From assembly GCF_001650495.1 (NCBI RefSeq), contig NZ_LWCS01000003.1, positions 1 through 55,445 of the forward strand: 55,445 nucleotides of DNA, given 5' to 3'. Below are positions 28,632 to 38,144 of the stretch, piece by piece. Source of the DNA: Mycolicibacterium iranicum (GTDB taxonomy: Bacteria; Actinomycetota; Actinomycetes; Mycobacteriales; Mycobacteriaceae). The notes under the pieces were generated by a model. That model was not told the DNA's origin. It was given only the letters and a program-made list of their open reading frames with translations, and ran no database searches. Position 1 is the first letter of the stretch; each line of letters opens with the position of its first letter. The translations under genes were made by a program, and so were the position numbers.

Positions 28632-29696
28632 TCAACCGATTAAGTATCTCCGCAGCACGTCGGTGACGACGGTGATCTGGGAGACCTCGACGTGCTCGTC
28701 GATGCGGTGCGCAAGGTTCGGGTCACCGGGACCGTAGTTGACGGCGGGGATGCCGAGCGCCGCGAACCGCGCCACGTCGGTCCAGCCGTACTTCGCGCGG
28801 ACCTGTCCCCCGGCGGCCTCGACCAGCGCCGCCGCCGCAGGTCGGGTCAGGCCGGGCAGGGCACCCGCGGCGGAGTCGGTGAGCTCGGTCGTGACGTCGA
28901 GTCCGTCGAGCACCTCCTGCACGTGCGCGTAGGCCTGTTCGACGCTGCGGTCCGGCGCGAACCGGAAGTTCACGGTGACCGTCGCGGCGTCGGGGATCAC
29001 GTTGCCTGCGATACCGCCGTCGATCCGCACCGCCGACAACCCCTCGCGATAGACGCAGCCGTCGATGTCGACGCTGCGCGCCCGGTAAGTCCGCAGGCGG
29101 GCCAGAACCGCACCGAGTTTATGGATCGCGTTGTCGCCCAACCAGGATCGTGCCGAATGCGCACGGGTGCCTGCAGCGCTCACCACGACCCGCAGTGTCC
29201 CCTGGCATCCGGCTTCGACGAATCCGCCGGACGGTTCGCCGAGGATCGCGACGTCGGCGGCCAGCCAGTCGGGAAGTTCGCGCTCGATGCGGCCGAGACC
29301 GTTGGCCGACGCCTCGATCTCCTCGCAGTCGTACATGACGAGGGTGATGTCGTGCGCCGGATCGGTGACGGTGGCAGCCAGGTGCAAGAACACGGCATCG
29401 CCGGACTTCATGTCCGAGGTTCCGCAGCCGTGCAGGACCCCGTCGGCCAATCGGCTCGGCACGTTGTCCGCGGCGGGGACGGTGTCGGTGTGTCCGGCGA
29501 GCAGTACCCGCGACGGCCTCCCGAAGTGTGTGCGTGCGAGGACCGCGTCGCCGCTGCGGATCACCTCGAAGCCGGTCGTCTGCTCGCGCAGGGCGGTCTC
29601 GATCTCGTCGGCGATCCGCTTCTCCTGTCGCGACTCGCTGGGAATGTCCACCAGGGCCGCGGTCAGGGCGATCGGATCTCCGTGTAAGTCGAGCAC
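28632..29696 (-). CDS. dapE: Succinyl-diaminopimelate desuccinylase
   Basis: This 354-aa M20-family protein has the zinc ligands in AGHTDTVP and [10 protein letters not shown]. The catalytic Glu occurs in [18 protein letters not shown] at the C-terminus supplies the last His ligand. It removes succinate from N-succinyl-LL-DAP, giving LL-DAP for lysine and peptidoglycan. It is close to Rv1202 in order and length. It is 36 bp from the transaminase gene. Confidence 0.95.
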   Translation of the reverse strand: MLDLHGDPIALTAALVDIPSESRQEKRIADEIETALREQTTGFEVIRSGDAVLARTHFGRPSRVLLAGHTDTVPAADNVPSRLADGVLHGCGTSDMKSGDAVFLHLAATVTDPAHDITLVMYDCEEIEASANGLGRIERELPDWLAADVAILGEPSGGFVEAGCQGTLRVVVSAAGTRAHSARSWLGDNAIHKLGAVLARLRTYRARSVDIDGCVYREGLSAVRIDGGIAGNVIPDAATVTVNFRFAPDRSVEQAYAHVQEVLDGLDVTTELTDSAAGALPGLTRPAAAALVEAAGGQVRAKYGWTDVARFAALGIPAVNYGPGDPNLAHRIDEHVEVSQITVVTDVLRRYLIG

Positions 29697-29731
29697 AGGA
29701 CTACGTTAGCCCTTCGCCTGCTCGGGGCGAA

Positions 29732-30748
29732 TCAGTAGTCGATGGCCTCGATCAGCGGCGAAGGTTCGTCCATCAGCGCCCAGAACCGGTCGCGGATGGC
29801 GACAGTCATGGGCCCGGGTTCGCCGCTTCCGATCGCCTCGCCGTCGAGGGTGTTGACCGGAGTGACGCCACCGGCAGTGGTGACGGCCATGATCTCGTCG
29901 GCGTCGTAGAGCTCGTGGCTGGTGACGTCGCGCAGCGTCGCCTCGATGCCCATCTGGTCGGCCAGCTCGAACACTGTCTTGCGGGTGATGCCCGGCAACG
30001 CATTTCGTGACGGGGAGGCGAGCTTGCCGTCTTTGACGATGCACACGTTGAAGCCGGGTCCTTCGGCGACACAGTTGTCGGAGTCGAGCAGGATGGCCGT
30101 GCGGGCGCCGCGGTCCTTGGCCTCGAAGCTGGCGGCGGTGAGGTCGCCCCACTGGTAGTTCTTGATGGTGGGGTCGACGGTGTTGCGGCCTGCGCGGCGT
30201 ACATGTCGCGGCACGATGGCCGTCGTCCCGAAGATCTGCTCGGCGGGCGGGAACGCCCACAGGTACGGGATCGCGTAGATGTAGACCTGGTGGGTGAGCT
30301 TGGACAAGTCCTTCTCCCCCTTGCGCTTTCCGTAACCGCGAGTGACGGTCAGGTTGACGAAGGACTCTCGCAGCTGCGACAGGCTCACGCACTTCTTGGT
30401 GATCTCCGCGAGCTCGTCCTTCGAATAGCCTGCGTCGAGGCGCAGCTTGCGGGCCCCGTCCAGTAGGCGGTCGAGGTGGTCACCGAGCCGGAAGATGTTG
30501 CCGTGCCAGACATGCGCGACGGTATAGGTGAGGTCGGAGTGCCCGAAGCCGGTGTCGAAGATCGATATCTTGGCTTCTTCGGCGGGCATGTACTCGCCCT
30601 CGATCCAGGCGACGCCGCCGGCGAACGGGCTGGAGGTGTCAAGTTCGTAGTCGCTGTACTGGATCACGGAACCCGGAGGGGTGGCCTCGCGGATGGCGCC
30701 CGGTTCGACGGCGACGAGGTTGGAGGTGCCTTGGTCGGTAACAGTCAT
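29732..30748 (-). CDS. Fold-type IV (R)-selective amine transaminase
   Basis: This 338-aa PLP enzyme has the BCAT-like fold. The catalytic Lys is in DPTIKNYQWGD, and the phosphate-binding region is TTAGGVTPVNTLDG. The N-terminal SPFAGGVAWIEGEY and ISIFDTGFGHSDLTYTV are nearly those of the characterised M. vanbaalenii (R)-amine transaminase, by memory. It should transfer amine groups from (R)-amines to pyruvate. ATG 30748 matches that protein's start region; AAGGA lies about 10 nt upstream. The APC permease gene upstream on the same strand suggests import of the amine or amino acid substrate. It is clearly not a biosynthetic BCAT. Confidence 0.88.
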   Translation of the reverse strand: MTVTDQGTSNLVAVEPGAIREATPPGSVIQYSDYELDTSSPFAGGVAWIEGEYMPAEEAKISIFDTGFGHSDLTYTVAHVWHGNIFRLGDHLDRLLDGARKLRLDAGYSKDELAEITKKCVSLSQLRESFVNLTVTRGYGKRKGEKDLSKLTHQVYIYAIPYLWAFPPAEQIFGTTAIVPRHVRRAGRNTVDPTIKNYQWGDLTAASFEAKDRGARTAILLDSDNCVAEGPGFNVCIVKDGKLASPSRNALPGITRKTVFELADQMGIEATLRDVTSHELYDADEIMAVTTAGGVTPVNTLDGEAIGSGEPGPMTVAIRDRFWALMDEPSPLIEAIDY

Positions 30749-30791
30749 GTCTTTGAGTCCTTTTCGAGGTTCGAAGGTCCGCGACCCGGGA

Positions 30792-32294
30792 TTACAGGCC
30801 GTGGGTCTTGGCGTAGTTCGCGCCGGCGTCACCCTTGCTCAAGCGTGATTTGAGGCCGGTGGCCCACCAGATTGCGGCGAGCACCACGATGCCGAGGAAG
30901 ACCCACTTGTTGTTGGTGAACTGGGGAAGGAACAGCAGTGCGACGGCGACGGCGAGGAACACGACCAGCGCGGTGATGTAGAGCGGCAACCTGAACTTCC
31001 CGAGGTCGAACGTTCCGGGTTCCGGCGCGGGAATGGTGCCCTTGCGGTAGCCGACGAGCAGGCCGATGGTCTGCAGGATGTAGACGAAGAAGAACAGTAG
31101 CGACGCGATGCCGATGATGTAGTTGAACGCCTTCTCGTTGACCAGCGCCGAGAGCAGCAGAGCCGTTGACAGGCAACCCAATCCGAGTACGGCATAGGTC
31201 GGCGCCTTGCTCTTGGGGGACACGTGCCGCCACACGTGGGAGAAGGGCAGCATGTTGTCGCGGGCCATCGAGTACGTCAGCCGGGTCGCCACCAGGATGT
31301 TGGCCAGCAGGCACGCCAGGATGTTGGTCAGTGCGATGGCCACGACGATCTTCGTGACGGTGGGTCCGGCCTGCTGCGTGATGATCTCCTCGATGGGGGC
31401 AGCCGAGTTGGCCTCCACCGCAACGGGATCCTTGATGGCCAGCACGTAGACGACGTACATGAGGAACTCGATGACGATCGAGGTGACCAGCGCGTAGAAC
31501 ATCGTCTTCGGTACCACGCGGCGGGCGTCCTTGGTCTCCTCGGCGACGTCGGCGCCGGACTCCACGCCGATCAGGCCGAAGAACGGACCGAGCGCGGCGG
31601 CGAGCCAGGCCAGCATGTAGGAGTCCTTGTCACCGGATTCCCCGCCGGTGAAAAGTACCGAGAGCGGCTGGTGGTTTTCCGGTGCGGAGAACGCGATGAT
31701 GGCGATCAGCGCCGTGGCGCCGACGGTGATGACGAGCTCCAGGCTGACGCCGATGTTGTTGACCATGGTCGCGAAGCGCACGCCGTAGATGTTGATCAGC
31801 ACGCAGACGAACACCACGGCGATCGCGAGCAGGATCTGCGTGGTCTGCGTCATGCTCCACCCCATCAGCCCGCCGAGATAGCCCGACAGGATGAAGCCGA
31901 CACCGGTCATTCCGCACACCCAGCCCATCAGTGCGATGAAGCCGGTGAACCAGGCCAGGCTCGGCCCGTTGATGCGGCTGATCCACTGGTAGGAGTAGCC
32001 GGCGAGCGGCAGCTTGGCGGTCAGGTCGGCGGCGATGAAGGTCCACAACGCGAACACCGCGCCGGCGAGCAGCAGCGTCCAGACGAACGGGGCGCCGGCG
32101 GTGAAGTAGCCCGCGCCGAATCCGGTGAAGACGGCGGTGGTGGCGCTGATGGTGGCGAAGCCGATCGCGAACGACGCCAGCTTGCCGACCGAGCGGTCAA
32201 GCTTCTGCGTGTATCCGAGTTCGGCGAGCTTGGCGTCCTCGCCGCTGAGGTCGCGCCGCGGTGAATGAGTGGGAGGGGCTATTGCGTCGGTCAT
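30792..32294 (-). CDS. APC-family amino acid/amine permease
   Basis: This 500-aa protein has 12 predicted transmembrane helices. The first helices match APC transporters: ASFAIGFATISATTAVF and the GYSYQWISRINGPSLAW segment. ATG 32294 has GGAG 5 nt upstream; the frame is open to 32372 but that part lacks membrane character. The gene lies 43 bp upstream of the transaminase and is likely cotranscribed. The preference for a particular amino acid or amine is unknown. Confidence 0.9.
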   Translation of the reverse strand: MTDAIAPPTHSPRRDLSGEDAKLAELGYTQKLDRSVGKLASFAIGFATISATTAVFTGFGAGYFTAGAPFVWTLLLAGAVFALWTFIAADLTAKLPLAGYSYQWISRINGPSLAWFTGFIALMGWVCGMTGVGFILSGYLGGLMGWSMTQTTQILLAIAVVFVCVLINIYGVRFATMVNNIGVSLELVITVGATALIAIIAFSAPENHQPLSVLFTGGESGDKDSYMLAWLAAALGPFFGLIGVESGADVAEETKDARRVVPKTMFYALVTSIVIEFLMYVVYVLAIKDPVAVEANSAAPIEEIITQQAGPTVTKIVVAIALTNILACLLANILVATRLTYSMARDNMLPFSHVWRHVSPKSKAPTYAVLGLGCLSTALLLSALVNEKAFNYIIGIASLLFFFVYILQTIGLLVGYRKGTIPAPEPGTFDLGKFRLPLYITALVVFLAVAVALLFLPQFTNNKWVFLGIVVLAAIWWATGLKSRLSKGDAGANYAKTHGL

Positions 32295-32400
32295 GGTCAC
32301 TCCAGGTCGAACGGAGGGGAAGGAACACCTGGGGTAAGGAAACCGCCATCCGGAGGACACCGGAAGTTTCATGTTTTGATCTACTCATAATCTGCGTTTA

Positions 32401-33297
32401 TCAATCGTGGCTGTCGCCGAAGCTCCACTGCGCCTGCACGTGCCTGACCAGCGCATCGGCCTGCGGCGTCAGCTCGGCCGGATTCCAGGCCAGCGCGGTA
32501 TGGCTGGGTGGTCGGTCGCTGATCGGCACGTAGACGATGCCGGGCCGGTCGTAGAACCTGGCGACCGACGACGTCGTGAAACTGATCCCCAGCCCACGCG
32601 CGATCGCGGTCGTCTCCGCTTCGTAGGTCGCCGCGATCGCGGCGATCGTCGGTGGCCGGTTGCCGCGGACGTCCATCGCCAGCCAGTAGTCACGCCACGA
32701 GCCCGCGGTCAGCGGGGCGCACACGATCGGGTCGTCAAGCAGTTCGGCGATCTCCACTTCGTGTCGCTCGGCCAGCCGGTGGTCGCGCGGCAAGCACGCC
32801 ACCCACGACTCGGAGTCGAGGATCAGCATGCGGTGGTCGGGAAGGTCGACCGGCGGCCGGACGATGGCGACTTCGGTGGTGCCGTCGGCCAGCCCGGCCG
32901 TCGGATCGGAGAAGTCGTACTCGATGGGTTCGACGGTGACGTCGGGGTAGGCGGCCTCGAAGTGGCGCACGAGCCGGAACAGCAGATCGGCACCGGTGCC
33001 GATCAGGTAGCCGACGCGCAGCACCCCGCGGCGGGTGCCCGACAGCATGATGAGGTTGTCGACGATCGCGTCCACCCCGGAGATCGCCTGCTGCACCTGC
33101 GGCAGCCAGGCGGCGCCCAGATCGGTCAGTGCCACCTCGCGGGTGTTGCGGTGAAAGAGCACGACGCCGAACTGGTGCTCCAGTTGTTTGATCGCGGTGG
33201 ACAGTGCCGGCTGCGTGATGAAGAGCTTCTCCGCGGCGCGCCGGTAGTTCAGTTCCTCGCCGAGCACGGCGAAGTAGCGCAGCTGACGCAACGTCAC
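32401..33297 (-). CDS. LysR-family transcriptional regulator
   Basis: About 298 aa from GTG 33297. The N-terminal helix-turn-helix is [22 protein letters not shown] plus [14 protein letters not shown] (split here into two stretches), and a periplasmic-binding-type effector domain follows. It has GGAG 8 nt before GTG. It lies 106 bp upstream of the APC permease on the same strand, and its promoter region faces dapD. It probably controls the permease and transaminase. Confidence 0.88.
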   Translation of the reverse strand: MTLRQLRYFAVLGEELNYRRAAEKLFITQPALSTAIKQLEHQFGVVLFHRNTREVALTDLGAAWLPQVQQAISGVDAIVDNLIMLSGTRRGVLRVGYLIGTGADLLFRLVRHFEAAYPDVTVEPIEYDFSDPTAGLADGTTEVAIVRPPVDLPDHRMLILDSESWVACLPRDHRLAERHEVEIAELLDDPIVCAPLTAGSWRDYWLAMDVRGNRPPTIAAIAATYEAETTAIARGLGISFTTSSVARFYDRPGIVYVPISDRPPSHTALAWNPAELTPQADALVRHVQAQWSFGDSHD

Positions 33298-33383
33298 GGC
33301 GTGGGCTCCGGCGGTCGTGGCTACCTCCTGGCCTGGTGGGGACCCGTCAGGCGATGCTAGGCCCACCGGTAGCCTTGGGCACC

Positions 33384-34337
33384 GTGACTTCAGCATCTGG
33401 AGCGTCCGGCATCGGCGTCGCCACCATCGCGGCCGACGGATCCGTTCTCGACACCTGGTTCCCCGCACCCGAACTGGGCGGCGACGGCGACACGGGAACG
33501 GTGCGCCTGTCCGTGGCCGAAGTGCCGCCCGAGCTGGCCGAGCTGACGGGCCGCGACGAGGACCGCGACGTCGACGTCGTGGTCGTCCGTACGACCATCG
33601 CGTCGCTGGACGACAAGGCTGTCGACGCCTACGACGCATACCTGCGGCTGCACCTGCTGTCGCACCGGCTCGTGGCACCGCACGGGCTCAATGCCGACGG
33701 CTTCTTCGGCCTGCTGACCAATGTGGTGTGGACGAGCCACGGCCCGTGCGCGGTGGAGGGGTTCGAGACCGTCCGTGCCCGGTTGCGCCGGCGCGGACCG
33801 GTGACCGTGTACGGCGTCGACAAGTTCCCGCGCATGGTCGACTACGTGCTGCCCTCGGGCGTGCGCATCGCCGACGCCGACCGGGTGCGCCTGGGTGCCC
33901 ATCTCGCGGCGGGCACCACCGTGATGCACGAGGGATTCGTCAACTTCAACGCGGGAACGCTGGGCAGCTCGATGGTCGAGGGCCGCATCTCGGCGGGCGT
34001 CGTGGTCGACGACGGCTCCGATATCGGCGGCGGCGCGTCCATCATGGGCACGCTCTCCGGCGGTGGCACACAGGTCATCTCGATCGGTAAGCGGTGCCTG
34101 CTGGGCGCCAATGCAGGGCTGGGAATCTCGCTGGGCGACGATTGTGTGATCGAGGCCGGGCTGTACGTCACCGCGGGCACCAAGGTGACGACGTCGGACG
34201 GTCAGACGATCAAGGCCCGCGAGCTCTCGGGGGCCAACAACCTGCTGTTCCGGCGCAATTCGGTGACCGGCGCGGTCGAGGTGGTCAAGCGCGACGGCAC
34301 GGGCATCACACTGAACGACGCCCTGCACGCCAACTAG
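33384..34337 (+). CDS. dapD: Tetrahydrodipicolinate N-succinyltransferase
   Basis: This 317-aa protein has a left-handed beta-helix domain with hexapeptide repeats (about residues 150-270, [27 protein letters not shown]). An N-terminal actinobacterial domain has [15 protein letters not shown]. It succinylates tetrahydrodipicolinate in the DAP pathway, the step before DapC and DapE. GTG 33384 is chosen; TAGCCT (33370-33375) lies 8 nt upstream with no Shine-Dalgarno. Longer frames to 33336 add no conserved sequence. Confidence 0.95.
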   Translation: MTSASGASGIGVATIAADGSVLDTWFPAPELGGDGDTGTVRLSVAEVPPELAELTGRDEDRDVDVVVVRTTIASLDDKAVDAYDAYLRLHLLSHRLVAPHGLNADGFFGLLTNVVWTSHGPCAVEGFETVRARLRRRGPVTVYGVDKFPRMVDYVLPSGVRIADADRVRLGAHLAAGTTVMHEGFVNFNAGTLGSSMVEGRISAGVVVDDGSDIGGGASIMGTLSGGGTQVISIGKRCLLGANAGLGISLGDDCVIEAGLYVTAGTKVTTSDGQTIKARELSGANNLLFRRNSVTGAVEVVKRDGTGITLNDALHAN

Positions 34338-34362
34338 GTTCGCCGCCCCGCCCCCGCGAGCG

Positions 34363-35022
34363 TTACCCAGCCGCGTTGGGTTTCAACGGCGGGCAGTTCC
34401 CCTGCGCGTCGACAGCGAGTTCGAAATGCCAGATCTCGTTGGCGTAGATCTGACACAGGCCGAACTGGCGGCCGTTGGCGATCAGCCATTGGTCGGCGGC
34501 GACCGGACCGATGTCGATGGCCTGGCCCAGCACGTGTTTGGACGTCTCCGGGGTGGCGACGAACTCAGCGGCCTTCTCGATGCTGCCGTAGCTGACCACG
34601 GCATCGTCGAAGAGCCTCTGCTGAAAGCCTTTCGAGCGCCAACCCGATGTGACCATGAGCTGCACACCGGCTGACTCCGCGGCACGGGCGGCGTTCTGCA
34701 CCGCTGTGAGCAGGTTCGGATCCAGTTGCGACAGAATCGGATTGGCTGTGTCGAACGGGGAGAGCATGGTCCCGTCGGGGAGCCAGCCGCCGGTGGTGTC
34801 GACGGCCGCGGCACCGATGGACAGCGTGTCGGCGGGCGGGGCCGGCGGGATGGGCGCGGGAGGCACGGTGATGCTGGTCTGCACGAGCATCACCTCGGGA
34901 TGGCCGCAGGCCGACACCAGCGCGGCCGCCACCGCGCTGCCGATCGCGGCGAGCGCACGCGGAATGCCAGGAATTGCGGCGCGCCGCGGTGCAAACACGC
35001 GCGTCCGCGGAGCGACCCTCAC
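34363..35022 (-). CDS. VanY-type D-Ala-D-Ala carboxypeptidase lipoprotein
   Basis: This 219-aa protein has a signal with lipobox LVSAC (Cys near residue 39). The VanY/peptidase M15 zinc motifs are SKHVLGQAIDI (S-x-H...D) and EIWHFEL at the C-terminus. It would trim D-Ala from peptidoglycan stem peptides at the outer face of the membrane. The start overlaps the VOC gene stop by 4 bp. Length is typical for mycobacterial members. Confidence 0.88.
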   Translation of the reverse strand: MRVAPRTRVFAPRRAAIPGIPRALAAIGSAVAAALVSACGHPEVMLVQTSITVPPAPIPPAPPADTLSIGAAAVDTTGGWLPDGTMLSPFDTANPILSQLDPNLLTAVQNAARAAESAGVQLMVTSGWRSKGFQQRLFDDAVVSYGSIEKAAEFVATPETSKHVLGQAIDIGPVAADQWLIANGRQFGLCQIYANEIWHFELAVDAQGNCPPLKPNAAG

Positions 35023-35372
35023 CCCTGGGCCGCCAGGATGCAGAACTCGTTGCCCTCGGGATCGGCAAGCACCACCCAGCTGTCCTGCTCAGTCTGCCCG
35101 ACGTCGACGCGGCGCGCGCCGAGGCCCAGCATGCGATCCACTTCGGCCTGCTGATCGTCCGGGGTGAAGTCGAAATGAATGCGGTTCTTGACGGCCTTGC
35201 CCTCGGGCACGGCGAGGAACAGCCAGTTCGGCCCCTGACCCTCGGGTGTCCTGAGCAGGACGTCGCCGTCCTCGGTGTCCTCGGCGGGCCAGCCCAGCAC
35301 CGTCGACCACCATGACGCCAGGGCGTGGATGTCGGCGGCATCGATGCACACCTCGGTGAGCTTCAAACCCAT
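35019..35372 (-). CDS. Glyoxalase/VOC-superfamily protein
   Basis: This 117-aa protein begins LKLTEVCIDAADIHALASWW and has the second module EVDRMLGLGARRVDVGQ and VVLADPEGNEFCI, which is the metal-binding Glu motif of VOC proteins. It resembles the PhnB/bleomycin-resistance-like subgroup. The substrate is unknown. The gene overlaps its neighbours on both sides: 4 bp with the VanY gene and 10 bp with the acyl-CoA synthetase gene. Confidence 0.85.
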   Translation of the reverse strand: MGLKLTEVCIDAADIHALASWWSTVLGWPAEDTEDGDVLLRTPEGQGPNWLFLAVPEGKAVKNRIHFDFTPDDQQAEVDRMLGLGARRVDVGQTEQDSWVVLADPEGNEFCILAAQG

Positions 35373-36793
35373 TGCGCCAATTCCTTCTTCAGCACCTTGC
35401 CCATCGCGTTGCGCGGCAGGCTGTCCACGATGCGGACTTCCCGCGGTCGCTTGTGCACCGAGAGTTGCTGTGCAACATGGTTGATCAGCTCGTCGGGCTG
35501 CGCATCACCGACGACGAACGCGACGATGCGCTGTCCGAGGTCGGCGTCCGGCGCTCCGATGACCGCGGCTTCGCGGACACCGTTGTGCCCCAGCAGCACC
35601 GTCTCGATCTCACCGGCGCCGATCCGGAATCCGCCGCTTTTGATCAGGTCGACCGACTCACGCCCCACGATCCGGTGCATTCCGCCTTCGTCGATGACCG
35701 CGACGTCACCGGTGCGGTACCAGCCGTCGTCCCCGAGGACCTCGGCCGTCGCGTCGGCGCGGTTGAGATAGCCGTCGAAAAGCGTCGGGCTCTGCACGTG
35801 CAACTGACCGATCGACTCTCCGTCGTGGGGAAGCTCCATGCCATCGTCGGAGACCACGCGCGTCGCAACGCGTGCGGACCCACCCGCCAACGGCAGGCCG
35901 ACCCAGCCCGGTCTGCGCTCCCCCGCGGCCAACGTGCTGAGCGTGATCAGCGTCTCGGTGCTGCCGTAGCGCTCGATCGGCTCATGTCCACTGAGAGCGG
36001 ACAATCCGTCGAACACCGGCACCGGAAGCGCGGCGCTTCCCGACACCAGCAGCCGGGCCGGCGCCAGCGCGCGCGCCGCGTCACCGCTCTCGACCACCCG
36101 CGACCACACCGTCGGAACCCCGAACAGCAGCGTCCCACCGAGCTCGCCGACCGCGTGGGCGTACAACTCGGGCTTGGGTTTCCCGGTGTGTACGAAGCGG
36201 TTTCCGATCCGTAGCGACCCGAGCAAGCCCAGTACCAGGCCGTGGATGTGATACATCGGCAGCCCGTGCACGAGGGTGTCGTCGGGCGTCCACTGCCAGG
36301 CCTGCGCCAGCATGTCGATGTCGGCGGCGATGGCCCGGCGGCTGACCACCACACCCTTGGGCAGACCGGTGGTGCCGGAGGTGTAGACGATCATCGCGGC
36401 GGCGTCCGGCGGCGGTTCGGCGTAGCGGTGCCACGACCTCGCGTGCAGCCTCACCGGGACGTGCGGTAGCCCGCCGGTGTGCTCGGGGAGCTCACCGAGC
36501 CAGGCCTGGGCCCCGGAATCGGTGAGGATGTGGCGCCTCTCGGCCTCGCCGACGTCGGCCGGAACCGGAACGACGGGCACGCCGGCGATCAGGCAGCCGG
36601 CTACGGCGAGCACCGTCGCGGCGGTCGGTGTCGCCAGCACCGCGACGCGCGAGGCGCCACCGACGCGTTCGGCGACCGACGTCGCCGCCCCGACCAGATC
36701 GCTTCGACTCAAGGACACCCCGTCGATGCGCACCGCGTCGTCGAGGTCAGCCCCCGCCGCCACGGCCGCGGGGTTCAAGGACGCCAGCAACAC
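35363..36793 (-). CDS. fadD36: Acyl-CoA synthetase, FadD36-like
   Basis: About 476 aa from GTG 36793. The AMP-forming family motifs are IVYTSGTTGLPKGV (near residue 140), YGSTETLIT, and GWYRTGDVAVI. The C-terminal Lys is in PRNAMGKVLKKEL. It is shorter than most FadD proteins, as FadD36 is. It adenylates a carboxylic acid and loads it on CoA; the chain length is not clear from sequence. The start choice rests on TAGCCT (36802-36807) 8 nt before GTG and on the absence of conserved residues upstream, although the frame is open to 37024. Confidence 0.86.
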   Translation of the reverse strand: MLLASLNPAAVAAGADLDDAVRIDGVSLSRSDLVGAATSVAERVGGASRVAVLATPTAATVLAVAGCLIAGVPVVPVPADVGEAERRHILTDSGAQAWLGELPEHTGGLPHVPVRLHARSWHRYAEPPPDAAAMIVYTSGTTGLPKGVVVSRRAIAADIDMLAQAWQWTPDDTLVHGLPMYHIHGLVLGLLGSLRIGNRFVHTGKPKPELYAHAVGELGGTLLFGVPTVWSRVVESGDAARALAPARLLVSGSAALPVPVFDGLSALSGHEPIERYGSTETLITLSTLAAGERRPGWVGLPLAGGSARVATRVVSDDGMELPHDGESIGQLHVQSPTLFDGYLNRADATAEVLGDDGWYRTGDVAVIDEGGMHRIVGRESVDLIKSGGFRIGAGEIETVLLGHNGVREAAVIGAPDADLGQRIVAFVVGDAQPDELINHVAQQLSVHKRPREVRIVDSLPRNAMGKVLKKELAQWV

Positions 36794-36834
36794 AGAACGT
36801 GAGGCTACCCGCAATGGCTGGTCATACTGGTCCA
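36794..36834. promoter_or_regulatory. Divergent leaderless promoters of fadD36-like and NUDIX genes
   Basis: TAGCCT (minus strand, 36802-36807) is 8 nt before the fadD36-like GTG. CATACT (plus strand, 36823-36828) is 6 nt before the NUDIX GTG at 36835. No Shine-Dalgarno is seen in either direction. The boxes are 15 bp apart, so the two promoters share sequence. Confidence 0.5.
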
Positions 36835-37368
36835 GTGGATTACATCGAGGCCGTCGGCTCGCGCGAGGTGTATCGAAATCCCTGGATGACGGTCCGCGAG
36901 GACGACATCCGCAGAGCGGACGGCAGTACTGGGATCTACGGGGTGGTCGACAGGCCGACGTACGCGCTGGTGATTCCGCGCGACGGCGACCGCTTTCACC
37001 TGGTTGAGCAGTATCGCTATCCATTGGGACTGCGTCGCTGGGAGTTCCCGCAGGGCACGGCGCCGGGCCGGGCGGAACTCGACGTCGCCGAGCTCGCCGC
37101 TCGTGAGTTGCGGGAGGAGACGGGGTTGATCGCGGCGACGATGACCGAGATCGGTCTGCTCGACGTCGCCCCGGGGATAAGCAGTCAGCGAGGGCGGGTT
37201 TTTCTCGCTACCGACCTCACCGAGGGTCCGCACGACCGCGAGCATGAAGAGCAGGACATGCACAGCGCCTGGTTCGCACGGGCCGAGGTCGAGGACATGA
37301 TGCGCGACGGCGTCATCACCGACGCGCAGACGATGGCGGCGTGGACGCTGATGCTGCTCCGTGACTAG
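36835..37368 (+). CDS. NUDIX hydrolase (ADP-ribose pyrophosphatase-like)
   Basis: About 177 aa from GTG 36835. The NUDIX core is AARELREETGLIA, preceded by QYRYPLGLRRWEFPQG. That last segment is typical of ADP-ribose and nucleoside diphosphate sugar pyrophosphatases. One residue seems inserted between the first Glu and REL relative to the standard box. The ATG at 36814 is an alternative start. The 3' end overlaps the convergent dioxygenase gene by 4 bp (CTAG), so the MAA operon ends directly against this gene. Confidence 0.87.
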   Translation: MDYIEAVGSREVYRNPWMTVREDDIRRADGSTGIYGVVDRPTYALVIPRDGDRFHLVEQYRYPLGLRRWEFPQGTAPGRAELDVAELAARELREETGLIAATMTEIGLLDVAPGISSQRGRVFLATDLTEGPHDREHEEQDMHSAWFARAEVEDMMRDGVITDAQTMAAWTLMLLRD

Positions 37369-38138
37369 GTGACCGCGTCGCTGACCATCCCCCGGTGCAA
37401 CACGCGGTCGCCGACGACGCCGGAGTGGTCCGCTCGGTGCATCACACACCTGTTGTCCCACATGACCACATCTCCCGGGGCCCACCGGTGGCGCAGCACG
37501 TTGTCGGCGCGGGTGGACAAGGCGAAGAGGTAGGACAGTGTCTGTGCCGACTGCTCCGCTGTCATCCCGCTCAGTGACGCGCAGCGTTGCAGCGCGGACA
37601 GATACAGCGCGATCCGGCCGCTCACGGGGTGCCGGCGCAGAACGGGATGCTCGGCGCGGCACTCCTGTCCGTCGGTGAGGGTCACACCGGTGGCGACATG
37701 GGTGACGATTCGACCCTCGAGTCCGTTCCGGATGTTGTCGGGCAGCGTGTCGTGGGCACGGTACTGATTGCTGAACAGCGTGTGCCCGCCCTCCTCCGGC
37801 ACAGCGACCGCGCGCAGCGCGGTGTAGGCGGGCGGGGTGCGCACATAGCTGGTGTCGACGTGGAAGGTGGACCGCGGCGCGCGGCTGCGCCCGACGTTGC
37901 TGACCACGTTCAGATCGGGGTGGCTGGGCACCGGCGTCTCACCGGCGGTGAACTGGATGTCCCCGAAGCTTCGCAGGAAACGCACCAGCGCGTCGTCGTC
38001 GGTCTGCTGTTGCCGCAGGATGACGACGCCGTGTTCGGCCAGCGCCCTCCGCATCCACATCACAGCCGGCGCATCGAGGGTGTCGACGCGGATTCCGGTC
38101 ACCTCGGCACCAAGGGGTCTCAGGGCATTGACATGCAC
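37365..38138 (-). CDS. TauD/TfdA-family Fe(II)/2-oxoglutarate dioxygenase, likely MAA tailoring
   Basis: This 257-aa protein has the iron facial triad: His93 and Asp95 in FHVDTSY, and His234 in CVMHRAD. Arg245 and Arg249 stand 11 and 15 residues after His234, the spacing of the 2-oxoglutarate Arg residues in TauD. It starts 6 bp after the mysD stop, so it belongs to the MAA operon. MysH, the known dioxygenase of palythine synthesis, belongs to the phytanoyl-CoA dioxygenase-like group, not TauD/TfdA, so this would be a different tailoring enzyme. Hydroxylation, demethylation or decarboxylation of the MAA side chain are all possible. Confidence 0.85.
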   Translation of the reverse strand: MHVNALRPLGAEVTGIRVDTLDAPAVMWMRRALAEHGVVILRQQQTDDDALVRFLRSFGDIQFTAGETPVPSHPDLNVVSNVGRSRAPRSTFHVDTSYVRTPPAYTALRAVAVPEEGGHTLFSNQYRAHDTLPDNIRNGLEGRIVTHVATGVTLTDGQECRAEHPVLRRHPVSGRIALYLSALQRCASLSGMTAEQSAQTLSYLFALSTRADNVLRHRWAPGDVVMWDNRCVMHRADHSGVVGDRVLHRGMVSDAVT

Positions 38139-38144
38139 AGCTGT

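Noticed and set aside
29732..30748. Biosynthetic branched-chain aminotransferase IlvE
   Set aside because: The sequence follows the (R)-amine transaminase group in the active-site loops, and the neighbours are a permease and a regulator, not branched-chain synthesis genes.
35372..36214. Plus-strand frame of 280 codons opposite the FadD36-like gene
   Set aside because: Opposite strand of a gene with complete AMP-binding motifs; the frame has no domain of its own.
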